Positions 11,041-22,016 of a stretch of 64,000 nucleotides of DNA are shown here, in pieces (position 1 is the stretch's first letter; each line of letters begins with the position of its first letter). This stretch comes from Takashimella koratensis (lineage: Eukaryota; Basidiomycota; Tremellomycetes; Trichosporonales; Tetragoniomycetaceae). The notes below the pieces were generated by a model. That model saw only the letters and a list, made by a program, of their open reading frames with translations, ran no database searches and was not told the origin of the DNA. The translations under genes were made by a program, and so were the position numbers. The DNA is taken from assembly GCA_003116875.1 (NCBI GenBank), contig BCKT01000003.1, positions 623,143 through 687,142 of the forward strand. Direction: 5' to 3'.

Positions 11041-12139
11041 TTACTTCTTCTTGGGGGCGGTCTTGGAGACCTCCTCGACCTTGAGACCTGAGAGGAGGTT
11101 AGCGATTGTTCTTGCTTTGCCTCGACGTTGACACGACCCTGTCTGTCACACAGCCCCAATCGTGGATGTAAAACGCTCCAACTTCTCCCGTCGAACGATG
11201 ACTGAACCCTGCTTCCTCCCTACACCACTGCCTTCCTTCTCTCCTATGCCCCACTATCTCTCTCACAGTGGCAGACAAGACTAACCTGGGGGGAGCGACT
11301 GCTTGAGCTTCTCAGCCTTCTCGGCGTCGTTGAGGACGAGGGTGTAGAGGTAACGAGAGCATCGGATCTTGAACTTGGTCACGGTCTGGGGCTTGGACGC
11401 GGCCTTGGTCTTGAGCGACGCAGCGGTGGGGCGGACAGTGGTCTTCTTGATCCGGGCGACTAAGGGGCAGTCAGTAGATGTTGCCGAGGATCACGAAACA
11501 GGCAAGGAAGTGAATGAAGAAGAGGTAAGGGGTGAGAGGGTAGAAAGGAAGAAGAAAGGTGGGATGAGACTTACGGGTAGCGTCCTTTCGGCGCGCAATC
11601 TCGAGGAACTTCTTGATGTCCTGAACCTGCTGGGGCTAGAACGAGTCAGTCAATGCTCGATTGTGGACCAAGGGATTATCCAGAAGTGCCAAGAGAGAGG
11701 GCCGGACGACTACTTTCAATCGCACAGGGCGGCTGAATGATGTTATGCACCCCGTAGCCAGCCAGTGCACCAGACCTCGCCGATAGTGTGCCCACTGTCG
11801 CCCCGTCCTGCCCTAGTGCTTCCAACTTGTCCGCAACTGAGACTGGACGGACATTGCAGTACCTCGCACAGCACCGCACCGTCTCGCCTTGACTCTTCAC
11901 CAACCCGCTCATGTCTCCCTCGCTCAACCTCTCGCACGCCGGCTCTCATTCTCCCAACCGCCTGCTCTCCTCTCTCGCTTCTCTGCCCCGTCCCGCACCG
12001 TCCAACTCAGCCAGTCCCCTCCTCCTTCTCACAGCCCCTCCACGTTCGAACAGCGGGCGAGATCGACGCGGCTGGCTGGGCGGGCATCCCTCTCTCTTGG
12101 CGTATCCTGAAGGGGTATCTGTGACGCTGTACTCACCAT
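11041..12139 (-). CDS. RPL38: 60S ribosomal protein L38 (eL38)
   Basis: Structural protein of the large ribosomal subunit. Exons on the minus strand are 12139-12137 (ATG only), 11635-11575, 11459-11286 and 11087-11041, giving 94 aa. This is longer than the usual 70-80 because of a Thr/Ala/Lys-rich insertion after the KDA block and a C-terminal tail ending APKKK. Family blocks are [47 protein letters not shown]. The first exon codes only for Met, which is why no ordinary long frame starts the gene; the donor GTGAGT follows directly. Intron 1 is about 500 nt. It shares a 456-bp divergent promoter with RPL8. Confidence 0.93.
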
Positions 12140-12595
12140 TTTTGATGATGTGGGGAGGGTGGATGGATGAGGAAGAGGAAAGGGAAACCAATGTCGAAAA
12201 GTCGAAATGGCTCTGACAGTGGACGACAGCCACAGGCAGGCAGGCAGGCAGGCAAGATTTTTACACCCAGGGCAGACCAGATGGCCCGGCGTTTTGGAGG
12301 GGCAGAGAGCGCTTCAAGCCCTGCCAGGAGAAAACGCCGCTTGTGGCTCGAAACTTGGCTCTAGGAGAGGGGAGGTGGAGATAATCCCGGTGAGCACCAA
12401 ACGGTGGGCAGGGAGATAACTCCGCCGGGTGGCATTTTCGGTTCGAAAAAACGAGGAAAAAGTTGGACCCTTTGGCCTTTACGGTTGGTTCCTCGGCCGC
12501 CCAGTTCATCTGCCGTCGACATCTCTACATCTTTCTCCTTCCTGTCCATCCAACACTCTCTCACCACCACCTCGACTCTCGACAAGTCTCCAAAA
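12140..12595. promoter_or_regulatory. Divergent ribosomal-protein promoter RPL38 / RPL8
   Basis: 456 bp between two ribosomal protein start codons on opposite strands. It contains a short CAGG tandem repeat around 12235-12253 and T/C-rich stretches towards RPL8. Coordinated expression follows from the arrangement, but I cannot name a factor site. Confidence 0.6.
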
Positions 12596-14672
12596 ATGGT
12601 GCGCTCTCGCTCCCCCTTCCCCTCCCCTACCCTTCCCCTACGCTAGGCGGTACTCGGTACTCGGCATCACACATGTCCAAACACACACACATTACCCGCT
12701 CTTCGCCAGCTGTCGGACGACCTCTCTCGCGCGATCGAACAGTTCCCTTTCCTCGTCACCCACTCCCATTCGACCGTCTCACTCCCACCCGCCCGCGGAT
12801 CCCAACCCGCTCGCTCGTCTTCTCTCTCTCAGGAGGAAGCGAGGAGAGAGACTCGATAGGAGGAAGAAGAGGAATCGGAATCGACGAGAAAAGAAACCAA
12901 GGAGAGACAAGAAAAAATTATTAATTTTTGACTCTGCCTTTTTCAAAGCCGTCGAGCGATACGGGACTCTTACTACAGGGATTGATCCAGGTCATCTCTA
13001 GAGTCTTGTGCTCGATAGTCGGTATGGTCGATTGGAGTGGGATGTGAAGGTTTGAGAAGGGGCAGTCGGTGTATTGGGTTCGGCGTGTGGGTTCAACCTC
13101 CCATGCTACCTGGACGGCCGACGCTCTGACTCTACTTTCCCCCGCGTTGATTATTGTACCCGGGATGACGACTCGAGGCGACGCATGGACATGGAACATC
13201 ACCTCATGGGCTGGTGCTACCCATGTCCGCCGTCCCTTGACGAGTTCGGCCGGCTGGCTTCGGGACGTACACATCCTCCTTTCAGGCTCGTCCGACAGAT
13301 GTTGCTCATATCCTTCTCGCTTCTGTTTCCGAGATCTGGGGTGATTTCCATTCTCGCTTCAGATCGAGTTGGTTTAGCAGCCGTGTTGTTCGAAATGCCG
13401 AGACTAGTTCTCACGCCCTGTTAACGATGTCGCCCTGTACTTGCGCTAGCGCCTGATCGACCCATTGAACCCCAACCTCCTCGGAGAGCGGGCGGAGGGA
13501 TCGAGAGGACGGTTGCTTGGCTTAGAGCGTTGTGTTTGTGTGATGCCCTACCGACCGACAAGCGTACTCGCCACCCTCGCAAGAAATCGTTTACGCTTTG
13601 GGCTGACACGGCGTCTCAATGACCCTCCTTTTTTGTTTCTTTTCGAACACTTAACACGGTGATGTCCATGATTTCTTTCTTTCTTTTCCTTTTTCCCCCC
13701 TTTCCCTGTATGCGTGACCTTGGCGGAATCTATAGCCCAAGGCTACTACCACCAAGACCAAGAAGCCCGCCGCGGCCCCTTACGGCACCAAGACCTCGAA
13801 GAAGGCCGCCCAGAACCCCATCTTCGAGAAGCGCTCCAAGACCTTCGGTATTGGTGAGTACACTTCGTAGACTGCCATCTTTCCACCCAGGGCTAACCCC
13901 ACTTAGGCGGCGACATCGCCCCCAAGCGTGACCTCACCCGCTTCGTCAAGTGGCCGGCATACGTCCGTCTCCAGAGGCAGAAGGTCATCCTCAACCAGCG
14001 TCTCAAGGTGAGTTTGGCATTCCCGCTTGCTTCCGTCTTCATTGTTTGCAAGCGGTCACTAACCGCCCTCTCCTACTCTAGGTTCCCCCCGCGATTGCCC
14101 AGTTCCAGCAGACTCTTGACAAGAACACCGCCACCCAGCTCTTCACCCTCTTGAACAAGTACAAGCCCGAGTCCAAGCAGGAGAAGAAGGCGCGTCTCCT
14201 CGCCGAGGCCGAGGCCCGCACCAAGGACGGTGACAAGGCGACCACCAAGGACTCGAAGAAGCCCCTTTTCGCCAAGTACGGTCTTAACCACGTTGTCGCC
14301 CTCGTCGAGTCCAAGAAGGCTCAGCTCGTCGTTATCGCCGACGACGTTGACCCAATTGAGCTCGTCGTCTTCCTCCCGGCCCTCTGCCGCAAGATGGGTG
14401 TCCCTTACGTCATTGTCAAGGGCAAGGCCCGTCTCGGTCTCGTCACCGGCAAGAAGACCTCGGCTGTCGTCGCCGTCACCGAGGTCCGCTCCGAGGACCA
14501 GCAGGCTCTCGCCACCCTCGTCTCCGCCGCCAAGGCCAACTACCTCGACAAGACCGAGGAGTTCCGTCGTCACTGGGGTGGTGGTGTCCGTGGCAACAAG
14601 TCGATTGCCAAGCTCCGCAAGCGGGCTCGTGCTCTCGGCCAGGACGCCAAGAAGATTGACGTCTCCCTTTAA
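12596..14672 (+). CDS. RPL8: 60S ribosomal protein L8 (eL8, L7a family)
   Basis: Large-subunit ribosomal protein with an L7Ae-type RNA-binding fold. Exons are 12596-12598 (ATG only), 13736-13853, 13907-14007 and 14082-14672 (270 aa). Marks are [35 protein letters not shown], the core [20 protein letters not shown] followed by [16 protein letters not shown], and the basic end [17 protein letters not shown]. As in RPL38, exon 1 holds only the start codon and is followed by a long intron (about 1.1 kb). The third intron boundary (G|GC) restores GIGGDIAPK. Codon use is strongly biased to C-ending codons, as expected for a highly expressed gene. Confidence 0.96.
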
Positions 14673-15158
14673 GCGTTGTCTCGGAGTACAAAGAGCAGTA
14701 GGAGGGACTGGCACGACGTGGGAGTTTGAGGGGAGTAGTCATTATTTCTCCTCTTGAATCATCTCGTAGCTTGCGACCTCTTGCTAGTCGGTTTATACTT
14801 TGGGTCCACACTGGAGAGACGAGGAGGAGGGGTAGGGCTGGTGAGGTTTCGTGGTCGATACGAGCCCGCCGATGCCTATGTATGATATCACGGACACTGG
14901 TTTGACTGAGACTGAGACGAGACTGGGACGTGGGGATACGCACTGAGCGCCTGGCCAATGACAAGTGCCACATTGCAATCTACCCACGCTGGAAAAATAT
15001 ATCGCCCCCAAACAGCCACGTCTACGCGCATCAACCACCAACCACCAACTTTACATCTTCAACTGTCTCCTATCCCCTCCGAGAGATCCGGCTTGTCACC
15101 CACTCATCTCTTCTACAACCACCTCACCCACCCCACCTACCCACCCGCCCCAGCCGCC
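14673..15158. other. Intergenic RPL8 to cytochrome b5
   Basis: 486 bp, tandem genes. It holds the RPL8 3' UTR and the cytochrome b5 promoter, with pyrimidine-rich sequence just before the start. No other feature was seen. Confidence 0.5.
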
Positions 15159-16380
15159 ATGTCTGAAGTCAAGAGTTACACCCTCGCCGATCTCGAGGCC
15201 CACAACAGCCGCGACAGCTGCTGGATCCTCATCAACGACAAGGTGTACGATGTTACCCGTTTCCTCGACGAGGTGAGTCATGTGGGCTAGTATAGGTCGG
15301 CTAGATGGCGAAGGCGCATAGGGGATGGGTACGCTTGTGCTATAGGGCCTGAGATTGCAGGTTGGAAGTCTTGCAATGGAGACGGGAGAGGCGACTCGAC
15401 CAGCGAGGACGAGCAATGCCAGCTTTGTATCAGTTTGCTCGTCCGAGTCGATGCGATGGTCCTCGGCGCTCGGCGTTGAATGATCTCAACGTCCCATCGT
15501 ACTATGAGAACACGGGGATCAGAAAAGTTGACATGATATCTGCAGCACCCGGGAGGCGACGAGGTCATCCTTGAGGAATGCGGTGAGTCGGTGTTTCGTG
15601 ATGTGGATCTCTACCTACCTCGGCGCGCTCGGATCCTATCCCTATTCCTATTGTCATCTGAACCCTCCTCCCTTCCTGCGTTGTTTCGCGGATACGTTGC
15701 TTCTGCGATCTGCTGCTTGGTTCTTTCCCGTTCCTTTGCTCCGATTGGCAAGGATATGACTGACCCCTCTACTAGGCCGGGACGGGACCGAGGCGTTTGA
15801 CGACGTTGGACACTCGGACGAGGCGAGGGGGATGTTGCCCAAGATGCTCGTGGGCGACTTTGTTGGCGAGGTCAGTCTAGGTCTGGGTTCGGGCTCGAGT
15901 TTGGGTCGGGCATGGTAGAGATCCGGGTTGAGATCTTGGTGGATCTAGGATGCGATGAGCTAGGATCGAGATGATGACCCGACGTGTGGGGCACGAGCTT
16001 GGTCCTGCTCGGTTTGTGCTTGGGCTCAACGTGGGGTTGAAGAGAGCGAGAACAGAAAGCCCCATTCGCAAGGTTGCAGAGGATACAGGTAGTTGTGGGA
16101 GGCGCAGGCGGCGCAAATGGAGCCAATGTTAGGGTCGAGAAGTGTACCTGCGGTTAACACGTAGCCATCCACTGACACAACCTCACAGAAGAAGGCCAAG
16201 AAGTCGGTGACCAAGACTGCTGGCCCAGCGTCGTCCGGTTCGGGCTCGAGGTGAGTTTGGGCTCAAGGCTTTTAGACGATATGCGAAACTCAGACTGACG
16301 ATCCCGGAAGCACTTTGTCGTTCCTTATCCCTGTCGCGCTCCTTGGCGCTTACCTTGCCTGGCGCTTCCTCTACGCCTGA
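15159..16380 (+). CDS. CYB5: Tail-anchored cytochrome b5
   Basis: Heme electron carrier of the ER membrane that feeds desaturases, hydroxylases and P450s. Five exons: 15159-15272, 15546-15582, 15776-15870, 16189-16250, 16311-16380 (125 aa). The cytochrome b5 domain runs from about residue 4 to 80: [31 protein letters not shown] with the first axial His at residue 39, then [10 protein letters not shown] with the second. A Lys-rich and Ser/Gly linker follows. The last exon codes for a single hydrophobic segment ([20 protein letters not shown]) ending two residues before the stop, typical of a C-tail anchor. The HPGG motif starts exactly at exon 2. Confidence 0.95.
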
Positions 16381-16845
16381 ACGAGATCCCATCATGGCGT
16401 CGGTCTCTAACCTAGTCGCATGGAGTTCGGCGCGCTCGGACTTCGTCCCCGCCTGATGGTTTCGCTACGTCCAGGAGCTAGTCCTCGTTCAACGTTAGAT
16501 CTTCTCTCCCGTCCCCTTCCTGTCCCTTCCGTCGCATACCCCACCCGCACACCACATTGTTCGTTCGCAGACGTGCTCTTCTTCTCCGTACATACGATAT
16601 ACACAGATCAGAGTAACACGAGTATACAGCGATACAGTGATACACATGTACATCCTTGGTCAAAACTTTGCTCATGCACCCGTTACTTCTCTCGTCTTGA
16701 CCCAACCTAACAAACAACCTTGACGCCACGGTGATCTTCGAATGTCGGTGCTTTGGTCGTTGCACGCATGTTACCATGGTTATTTGGTAAAAACAGAGAC
16801 GAATCATTCAATCAGATCATCGTCTTCAGAATCCATATCGTCGGT
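16381..16845. other. Intergenic downstream of cytochrome b5
   Basis: 465 bp with only short frames. A minus-strand acidic stretch near 16804-16840 (reading DDMDSEDDDLIE) could be a relic of the C-terminal end of the degenerate A0 copy; this is uncertain. Confidence 0.35.
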
Positions 16846-18057
16846 TCAGCTGAGATCAATCGGCGTGTTGGCCACCCCTTTGGCCCTTTGCTTGGTCGTG
16901 ATGTCGGGAGGGTGTGCCGCGCTGCTGGCATCTTCCTGGGAGGCATCGAGCCGTACTGGAAAGTCGGCAGCACCTCCAACGCAAGCTGATCTAACAGTTG
17001 ACGGACTTGTTATCGTCGGAGTCGGTGTTGCCCCATCTTCGTAAATATCAGGCACCCAGTTAGACGATGCCTGCTTCACAAACTCGTCCCACCGGTAGAG
17101 CTGTACATATTATGCCTTGGACAACCCCGCTCGCCTCACTCATCTCATCCTGCTTGCTCTCACCTCCTCCATTCGTCCACCTACGCATCGACTACAGCCC
17201 TTTCGTGCAGGCATACAGTTTCGCCTCATACGGCACACACCCGTTCTCACACGATACCACCCCACAGGTCCGACACCACTGAAGTCGACACAGCGATAAA
17301 TCTTTTACTGAGATTTGGGTCCCTGGATTCGGGCTAGAAAAGCGCGAATACATCGTTCACCTTGTCTCGTGGTTCTTCGAAATGACGTTTGAATCTTTTG
17401 CGCAAGCTTCCAAGCTTTTATCCATTGAGTGAGCGCCTCAATCTGGGAGACGGCAGCGCTTAAGATCTCGAAAGTCTTCTTGCGGAGCTCGACGATATCG
17501 GTGTTGATTGCCTTGTAATGCTCGTCGGTGGATCCAGTGGTCGTGAAAGCTGTCACGAGGGTGAAGGAAGCTTGAAACGAAGGAGCTAAACGCCAAAAAA
17601 AAAATCCAACATCACTCGTGATTCCGTTTCTTGTTGCCCAGGCGGTTGGGAGAGCTTCTGTACTGGAGAAAGCAGAGTAGAGATCGTGCTGTTGACGAGG
17701 GGAGAGAGGGATCGAGCTGAAGTGGGTAGCGTTGGACATGTACATGTCAGAGAGGTCGGAGTGTTGACACGGTACGCATCGATGGCCCAGGTAGATTGAG
17801 GAGCCCGGAGGTACTCGGAAGGGGTGAGGGTCTGGAGCTGGGACTGGAGCTGGGGCTAGGACATGTCGGGAAAGAGGGACACGTCGAGTGGTGAGCTGGA
17901 GAATGCGGAAAGAGAGGGGGTGGGGGAGGTGTGCTGAAATGCCTTGTTGACAAGGTGGTAGGGAGTGAGGCGGAAGGGGTTGGTCTGTCTTGAAATAGAG
18001 AGAGAGAGGGGAAAAGCATAGAAAGAACGTCCAGCTCGGATCAAGCTCAGAGATCAC
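16846..18057 (-). pseudogene. A0: degenerate copy of the tandem Cys-motif family
   Basis: This is the most decayed of five tandem minus-strand relatives (A0-A4). One frame runs from about 18057 to 17305. It contains CVPC near the expected N-terminal CxxC position, then LSPRQQHDLYSAFSSTEAL, like LSPKERRELQNTLNSETL of A1, and ELRKKTFEILSAAVSQIEAL, like the A1/A2 segment after ELW. This frame has no ATG before CVPC. The family's central motif is present in a different frame at about 17200-17255, reading WCRTCGVVSCENGC (Cys-x2-Cys-x4-Cys-x3-Cys), followed shortly by a TAG. A further open piece, 17079-16846, could be the old C-terminal part. The missing start, frame change and in-frame stop, together with absence of the 14-bp promoter element, suggest a pseudogene. 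An unusual splice pattern is the alternative. Confidence 0.5.
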
Positions 18058-18424
18058 GCCTCATCTCTGTACGATTCCATCATGCCTTCGAGACGGCCAA
18101 GCTTTTCACTCTGCTTTTGTCCAATCGACGCAGACCGACCCTCTCCAAAGTCACTCCCTAGGTCAGTCGTACATTCTATACGGTACGGTTTGAGTACTGT
18201 ACGAGGTAGAAGATGGAAGACCGTAGGAAGAGTTTATTGCCAAACCTCTCTCATGCACCTTTGTGTCTCTTCACCACCGCATCATCCCCCCCATTTGTGC
18301 CACATTAACGAGTACATTATAAACCGGTATCGTACGTAAAGACCTTCCTTCTCCTCGACGCACAACTCCTCCCCTTCATGCTTTCGCTCGCGTACGATAT
18401 TCGCCGGCTCGGGGCCCCGGTCGC
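18058..18424. other. Intergenic A0 to A1
   Basis: 367 bp between island A copies. No exact copy of the 14-bp promoter element was found here, unlike upstream of A1-A4. Confidence 0.4.
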
Positions 18425-19513
18425 TCAGCGGTTCGTGTCTTGTTCGCCGGCGGGATCCTCAAAGTTGACGAGCTGGTCGAAAATTTTTTGGTCATCTTCA
18501 GTGAACAACCAGTCCGACGACGACAAGTCCAAGAGAGCTGTTGGAGAACGCGAGACGGACTCGGGGTCTTGTTCGGTATCTGTCAGGACTGGGGGAGGTT
18601 CAGCGAAAGGAGCAGAGAAGCCTTCCACCTGAGGTACGGGTGGCATCGGGGGCGTAAATGCGGAGGGCATCGGCCGAATCGATGCCTCCGTCGCGGGGCC
18701 GGTCATGTCGGTAGCGGGGTGGCAGTTGGGAAACTTGAGATCAGGGTGATCGAGAAACTTCGACACACTCTTCCTCGTCAAGGGCTTGACGAATGAGTGC
18801 AGCGTGCGCATTTGCGATGCAAATGCCGCCAGCGTGAGAAGATCGTGAATGCTGTGATCCGTGCTGCACCCCCAGACCCCACATCCGGCGCAGCAGAGGT
18901 CCGGCCAGACTTTCCCCGTCTGCGTCTCGGTTCCGGTTCCGGTCTTGATATCGCCTCCCGAATTGGTCTGCCGAGGCCGAAGAGTTTGTAGTAAACCGGT
19001 AGCTTCGAATTGGAGTTTTCGAACCGCAAATTCCGCCTGGAGGACCGCTTCCCACAACTCCGAGCCTTTGTTTGACACCCACTCAGCGCTGTGGAGAGCG
19101 TTAGAAAACAGTTGCAGGGTCAATTCTTTGGGCCTCTCAAATTCCTTGAGGAGGTCTTCGAAACCACCGGAGTCGGAGGTGCCCAGGATGTAACAAGCGA
19201 GCTTCCCATCGCCCAGAAGGGAACGTCGGTGCCTCGCGAGGGTATGTTGAGTGCGAAGTCTGAAGTATTCGTCCCGCATTTGGTTGCCCAACGTCTCGGA
19301 GTTGAGTGTGTTCTGCAACTCCCGGCGTTCCTTGGGCGACAGCGTGAGTGGTTTCGACGCTTCTTCCTCCTTCAGGCCAGACCAAGCGAGGGCGGCGGAG
19401 CTCAAATCGGACGTCCTGTTCGGTTCCCAAGGCGACTCGGCTTGACAAGAAGGGCACTTGAAGGGGGGAGGAGGGGCAACCTCGATCACATCCGAGTCCG
19501 GTGAGTTGGGCAT
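18425..19513 (-). CDS. A1: unrecognised Cys-motif protein, island A family
   Basis: Function unknown. A single open exon of 362 aa. The N-terminus has Cys20-Pro-Ser-Cys23 (FKCPSCQ) after a Pro run. A helical, Leu-rich middle follows with LSPKERRELQNTLNSETL and GSELWEAVLQAEFAVRKLQF. Then comes a Cys/His cluster, CAGCGVWGCSTDH, spaced Cys-x2-Cys-x4-Cys-x3-His, which could bind zinc, and HDLLTLAAFASQM. The Pro-rich linker leads to an acidic, aromatic end with DWLFTEDD. The same order occurs in A2-A4. The start is the ATG 155 bp downstream of the shared 14-bp element at 19668-19681; a TGAAAGGT/ACCTTTCA palindrome lies further up. No signal peptide or membrane segment is seen. Confidence 0.65.
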   Translation of the reverse strand: MPNSPDSDVIEVAPPPPFKCPSCQAESPWEPNRTSDLSSAALAWSGLKEEEASKPLTLSPKERRELQNTLNSETLGNQMRDEYFRLRTQHTLARHRRSLLGDGKLACYILGTSDSGGFEDLLKEFERPKELTLQLFSNALHSAEWVSNKGSELWEAVLQAEFAVRKLQFEATGLLQTLRPRQTNSGGDIKTGTGTETQTGKVWPDLCCAGCGVWGCSTDHSIHDLLTLAAFASQMRTLHSFVKPLTRKSVSKFLDHPDLKFPNCHPATDMTGPATEASIRPMPSAFTPPMPPVPQVEGFSAPFAEPPPVLTDTEQDPESVSRSPTALLDLSSSDWLFTEDDQKIFDQLVNFEDPAGEQDTNR

Positions 19514-19667
19514 CGTAAATACGAGGGTGGAGTTGTCGATGGGAAAGGTAGTGGGTTCGCAGCAGGTGAAGCGGTAAGAGGGGGTTGAAGAATGGTGGAA
19601 AGATAGGATGTGTGTGTGTTTGGGGAGGGGGAGGGGGGAAAGAAAAGCGCTCTCCTCCTGGGGCGCG

Positions 19668-19681
19668 AGTATATGTGACAG
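19668..19681 (-). promoter_or_regulatory. Shared 14-bp element upstream of A1
   Basis: Plus-strand AGTATATGTGACAG (CTGTCACATATACT in the gene's direction), 155 bp before the A1 ATG. It is identical to elements upstream of A2, A3 and A4 in the same orientation and at similar spacing. It contains a TATA-like core next to TGACAG/CTGTCA, so it may be a core promoter plus factor site. The role is inferred. Confidence 0.7.
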
Positions 19682-19753
19682 ACAGACTGCCCATTTCTCT
19701 CTGAATGTGGCTTCGACAGCTCCCACCCCCTACCCCGCTGTTGCCCGATAAAA

Positions 19754-19773
19754 TGAAAGGTGTGAACCTTTCA
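19754..19773. promoter_or_regulatory. Palindrome upstream of A1
   Basis: TGAAAGGT, 4-nt spacer GTGA, ACCTTTCA: perfect 8-bp arms, 241 bp before the A1 ATG. It is related to the palindromes at 19886 and 21996. It could be a dimeric factor site. Confidence 0.55.
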
Positions 19774-19885
19774 CACACGTCAACCCAGATCCCCCCTCCC
19801 AAGGCGCCAAGTGTACAAAACAGACACGGAATAAATCCAAGGCTCTCTGAACGTCGACTTTTGCTGATCCATCATAGCCGGGCTA

Positions 19886-19905
19886 TGAAAGGTGTGAACC
19901 TTTGA
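19886..19905. promoter_or_regulatory. Second palindrome upstream of A1
   Basis: TGAAAGGT, spacer GTGA, ACCTTTGA: the same element with one arm mismatch, 132 bp from the first copy. Confidence 0.5.
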
Positions 19906-20716
19906 CACACATTCACGCACACTGCTCGCTCAAGCGGGGTATACAAGACAGATACTGGGTCCAGGTCGCGCTGAATGTTGACTTTTACAGCTACAGCACT
20001 CCTAAAATATAAAGGGTATGAGCCTGGCAAAATCTTAGCCTTATGGTCCGGCCGACTTTTGCCCTTTGTACCGATTTTGGGAGTGTGACGAGGGTCTGCA
20101 GTATTTATGAGGAAAATGATGAGCTGCCTCAACACCTGGATAACCAATTTTCTTCACTGACTGCTTGGCCAGCCTTCTCGCCTTTCCTTTGCCTCCCCCT
20201 CCGTAGGGGCTTATGAGTCTCCCCTTTCGTACGGTAGACTCGGTCTAACCTGTTAGGATATACAGATTGTCTCTGCACGTTTCTGCCTTGCCCTTGACTC
20301 GGCGAAGAAAGAACTTCGCCCCCGCCCGACACTGACAGATCATTTGTATGCTCCTCTTGTACAGTACTTCCGCTCACTGCTACAGGTTCAGCTCTCGGAG
20401 CCTTGCGTCGCAATCGAGACCCAGATCTGTCCCCAGTGATTCATGTTGTATTGACATAAAGAGTAGTGTATGATCCGTTTCAGAACAGCTCATGTCCTCC
20501 CAAGCCTTGCTTAAATACCCTTTCCCCCTCTCCTTTCGGTCAAAGAACACGAGCTTCCATCGCCACCATCATAGCCACGACCACCCGCCACAATCAGAAG
20601 CACAAACCAGCATCGTAGACACCCCCTCCAGCAGACACACCGGCGCCCCTCTTCCTCCTCTGACCCCCTCACTGTGCTGCCTCGGACACGATACTTGTTG
20701 GTCCATGGCTGGGACC

Positions 20717-21767
20717 TCAGCCGTTCGAATCGTTGTTCTCGCCCACGAAGTACGCGAACATGCCTGAATCCATCTGAAACGTACCGACATCGTCGAATGA
20801 AAAGCCATCGAAAAATTGGGGAATGTGGGCAGCAGAAGCCGAGCTGGAGCCGTGATTGGGGCCTAAACGTGCGTCAACAGTTGAGGGAGCCGTTTCGGTC
20901 GTCAGCGGAAGGATGATCGGCGGGACGGTCGGGGAATTGCTCAGCGGAAGTGATCCTGTAGCTGCAACCCTACCAATCGGAAGGGTAACGGTCTTGCAGT
21001 CGAGCAAGGCTCTATCGGCTGGCTCCATGAGTGTATGAAATTCCGCGATCTTTTCTCTCGAGAGCTGCAGGCCGTTCGAGCGCATCTTTTTCAAGGTCAT
21101 CGCAAATGTCATCAACGTCGCGACAGGGTGGATTTTGCCACAAACGCAGCCACAAACACCACATTGGCAATACCCAGCGGGAACGAACGTGCCGTGACCG
21201 CCCGTCTGCGTGTCCATCTCGGATGCGGGAGGAAGAAGATCCATCGCTTCCAGCTTTTCGTCCGCCAGGAATTGGAGTAAGCGAGTAGCGTATTCGGCCT
21301 GCACAACCGCATCCCAGAGTTCTGCTCCCTGTGTCGGCACCGAGGGGTCTTCAGCTGCAGTTTCGACGCATAATCGAACAGACCTTCTGTCGAAATCGTT
21401 CAATTGTCGCACATAGTCTTCGTGATCGATTCGATATTCGGATGCCCATGAAAGCGGAAGCAAGCGCTGCAGAAAGTGAAAGCGAGAGCGAGTGCCTTTT
21501 CAACTTGGCGAGTAGGTTGTCAGCTGTGTTACTGTACTCCAGCTGCGCTTTCAAAGCTGTATCATTGGACAATATTTTCATGAACCGCCGGGTATCCCTA
21601 GGGTGGAACATGAGGAATTCCTCTTTGGTGGTCATGTTGGGTTGCCAAAGCAACTCGTTTTCAACTTGACACGAAGGACAAGAAAATCGGCCGAGAGAGG
21701 AGTGACGTGGGTTTCGCTGGAGGGAGTCGGGCTGAGTGCCGACGATCATCTCGGATGAGCTGCTCAT
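20717..21767 (-). pseudogene. A2: island A family member with a frame break
   Basis: Function unknown. The start ATG at 21767 lies 157 bp from the 14-bp element, as in A1. The first frame gives CPSCQ (N-terminal CxxC) and LLAKLKRHSLSLS. From about 21460 the family similarity continues in a frame shifted by one base, with EDYVRQLNDFDRR, GAELWDAVVQAEYATRLLQF, the Cys/His cluster YCQCGVCGCVCGKIH, LMTFAMTLKKM, and an acidic aromatic end. The break lies in a CTCTCGCTTTCACTTTC stretch. A 37-nt intron (A|GTAACA .. AAAAG|GC) would also join the frames, but it is shorter than any other intron in the window. Pseudogene, sequence error and mini-intron are all open. Confidence 0.55.
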
Positions 21768-21923
21768 CGTGAGCGTGGAAAATGAGTCGTTGGTTGGGAG
21801 AGTTGTATCTCGTGATGTGATACCGGTTTTGCCAATTGCAAAAGCACGAAAGGGGTTGAAAGTGTGGAAAAAGAGAGGGGGGGAGGGGGGTGGGGGGAAA
21901 TTGTGCTGCTCCCTGCGGGAGCG

Positions 21924-21937
21924 AGTATATGTGACAG
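21924..21937 (-). promoter_or_regulatory. Shared 14-bp element upstream of A2
   Basis: Identical AGTATATGTGACAG, 157 bp before the A2 ATG. The flanking GCGAG..ACA bases are also shared with the A1 copy. Confidence 0.7.
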
Positions 21938-21995
21938 ACACTGCACCCAAGTCACTCTTACTGTTGGTTTCGACAGCTCCTCCATGGCCAAAGCA

Positions 21996-22016
21996 TGAAA
22001 GGTCGTGAACCTTTCA
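21996..22016. promoter_or_regulatory. Palindrome upstream of A2
   Basis: TGAAAGGT, 5-nt spacer CGTGA, ACCTTTCA, 229 bp before the A2 ATG. This is almost the same position as the A1 palindrome. Confidence 0.55.

Larger units (their letters stand above)
19514..20716. other. Intergenic A1 to A2 with regulatory-looking repeats
   Basis: 1.2 kb upstream of A1 and downstream of A2. It holds a purine-rich leader just before A1, the 14-bp element and two palindromes (listed separately). The rest, 19906-20716, shows nothing recognisable. Confidence 0.45.

Noticed and set aside
12599..13735. snoRNA genes in the long ribosomal-protein introns
   Set aside because: I looked for C (RTGATGA) and D (CTGA) box pairs in the long RPL8 and RPL38 introns and found none convincing. 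A proper snoRNA search would be needed to exclude them.
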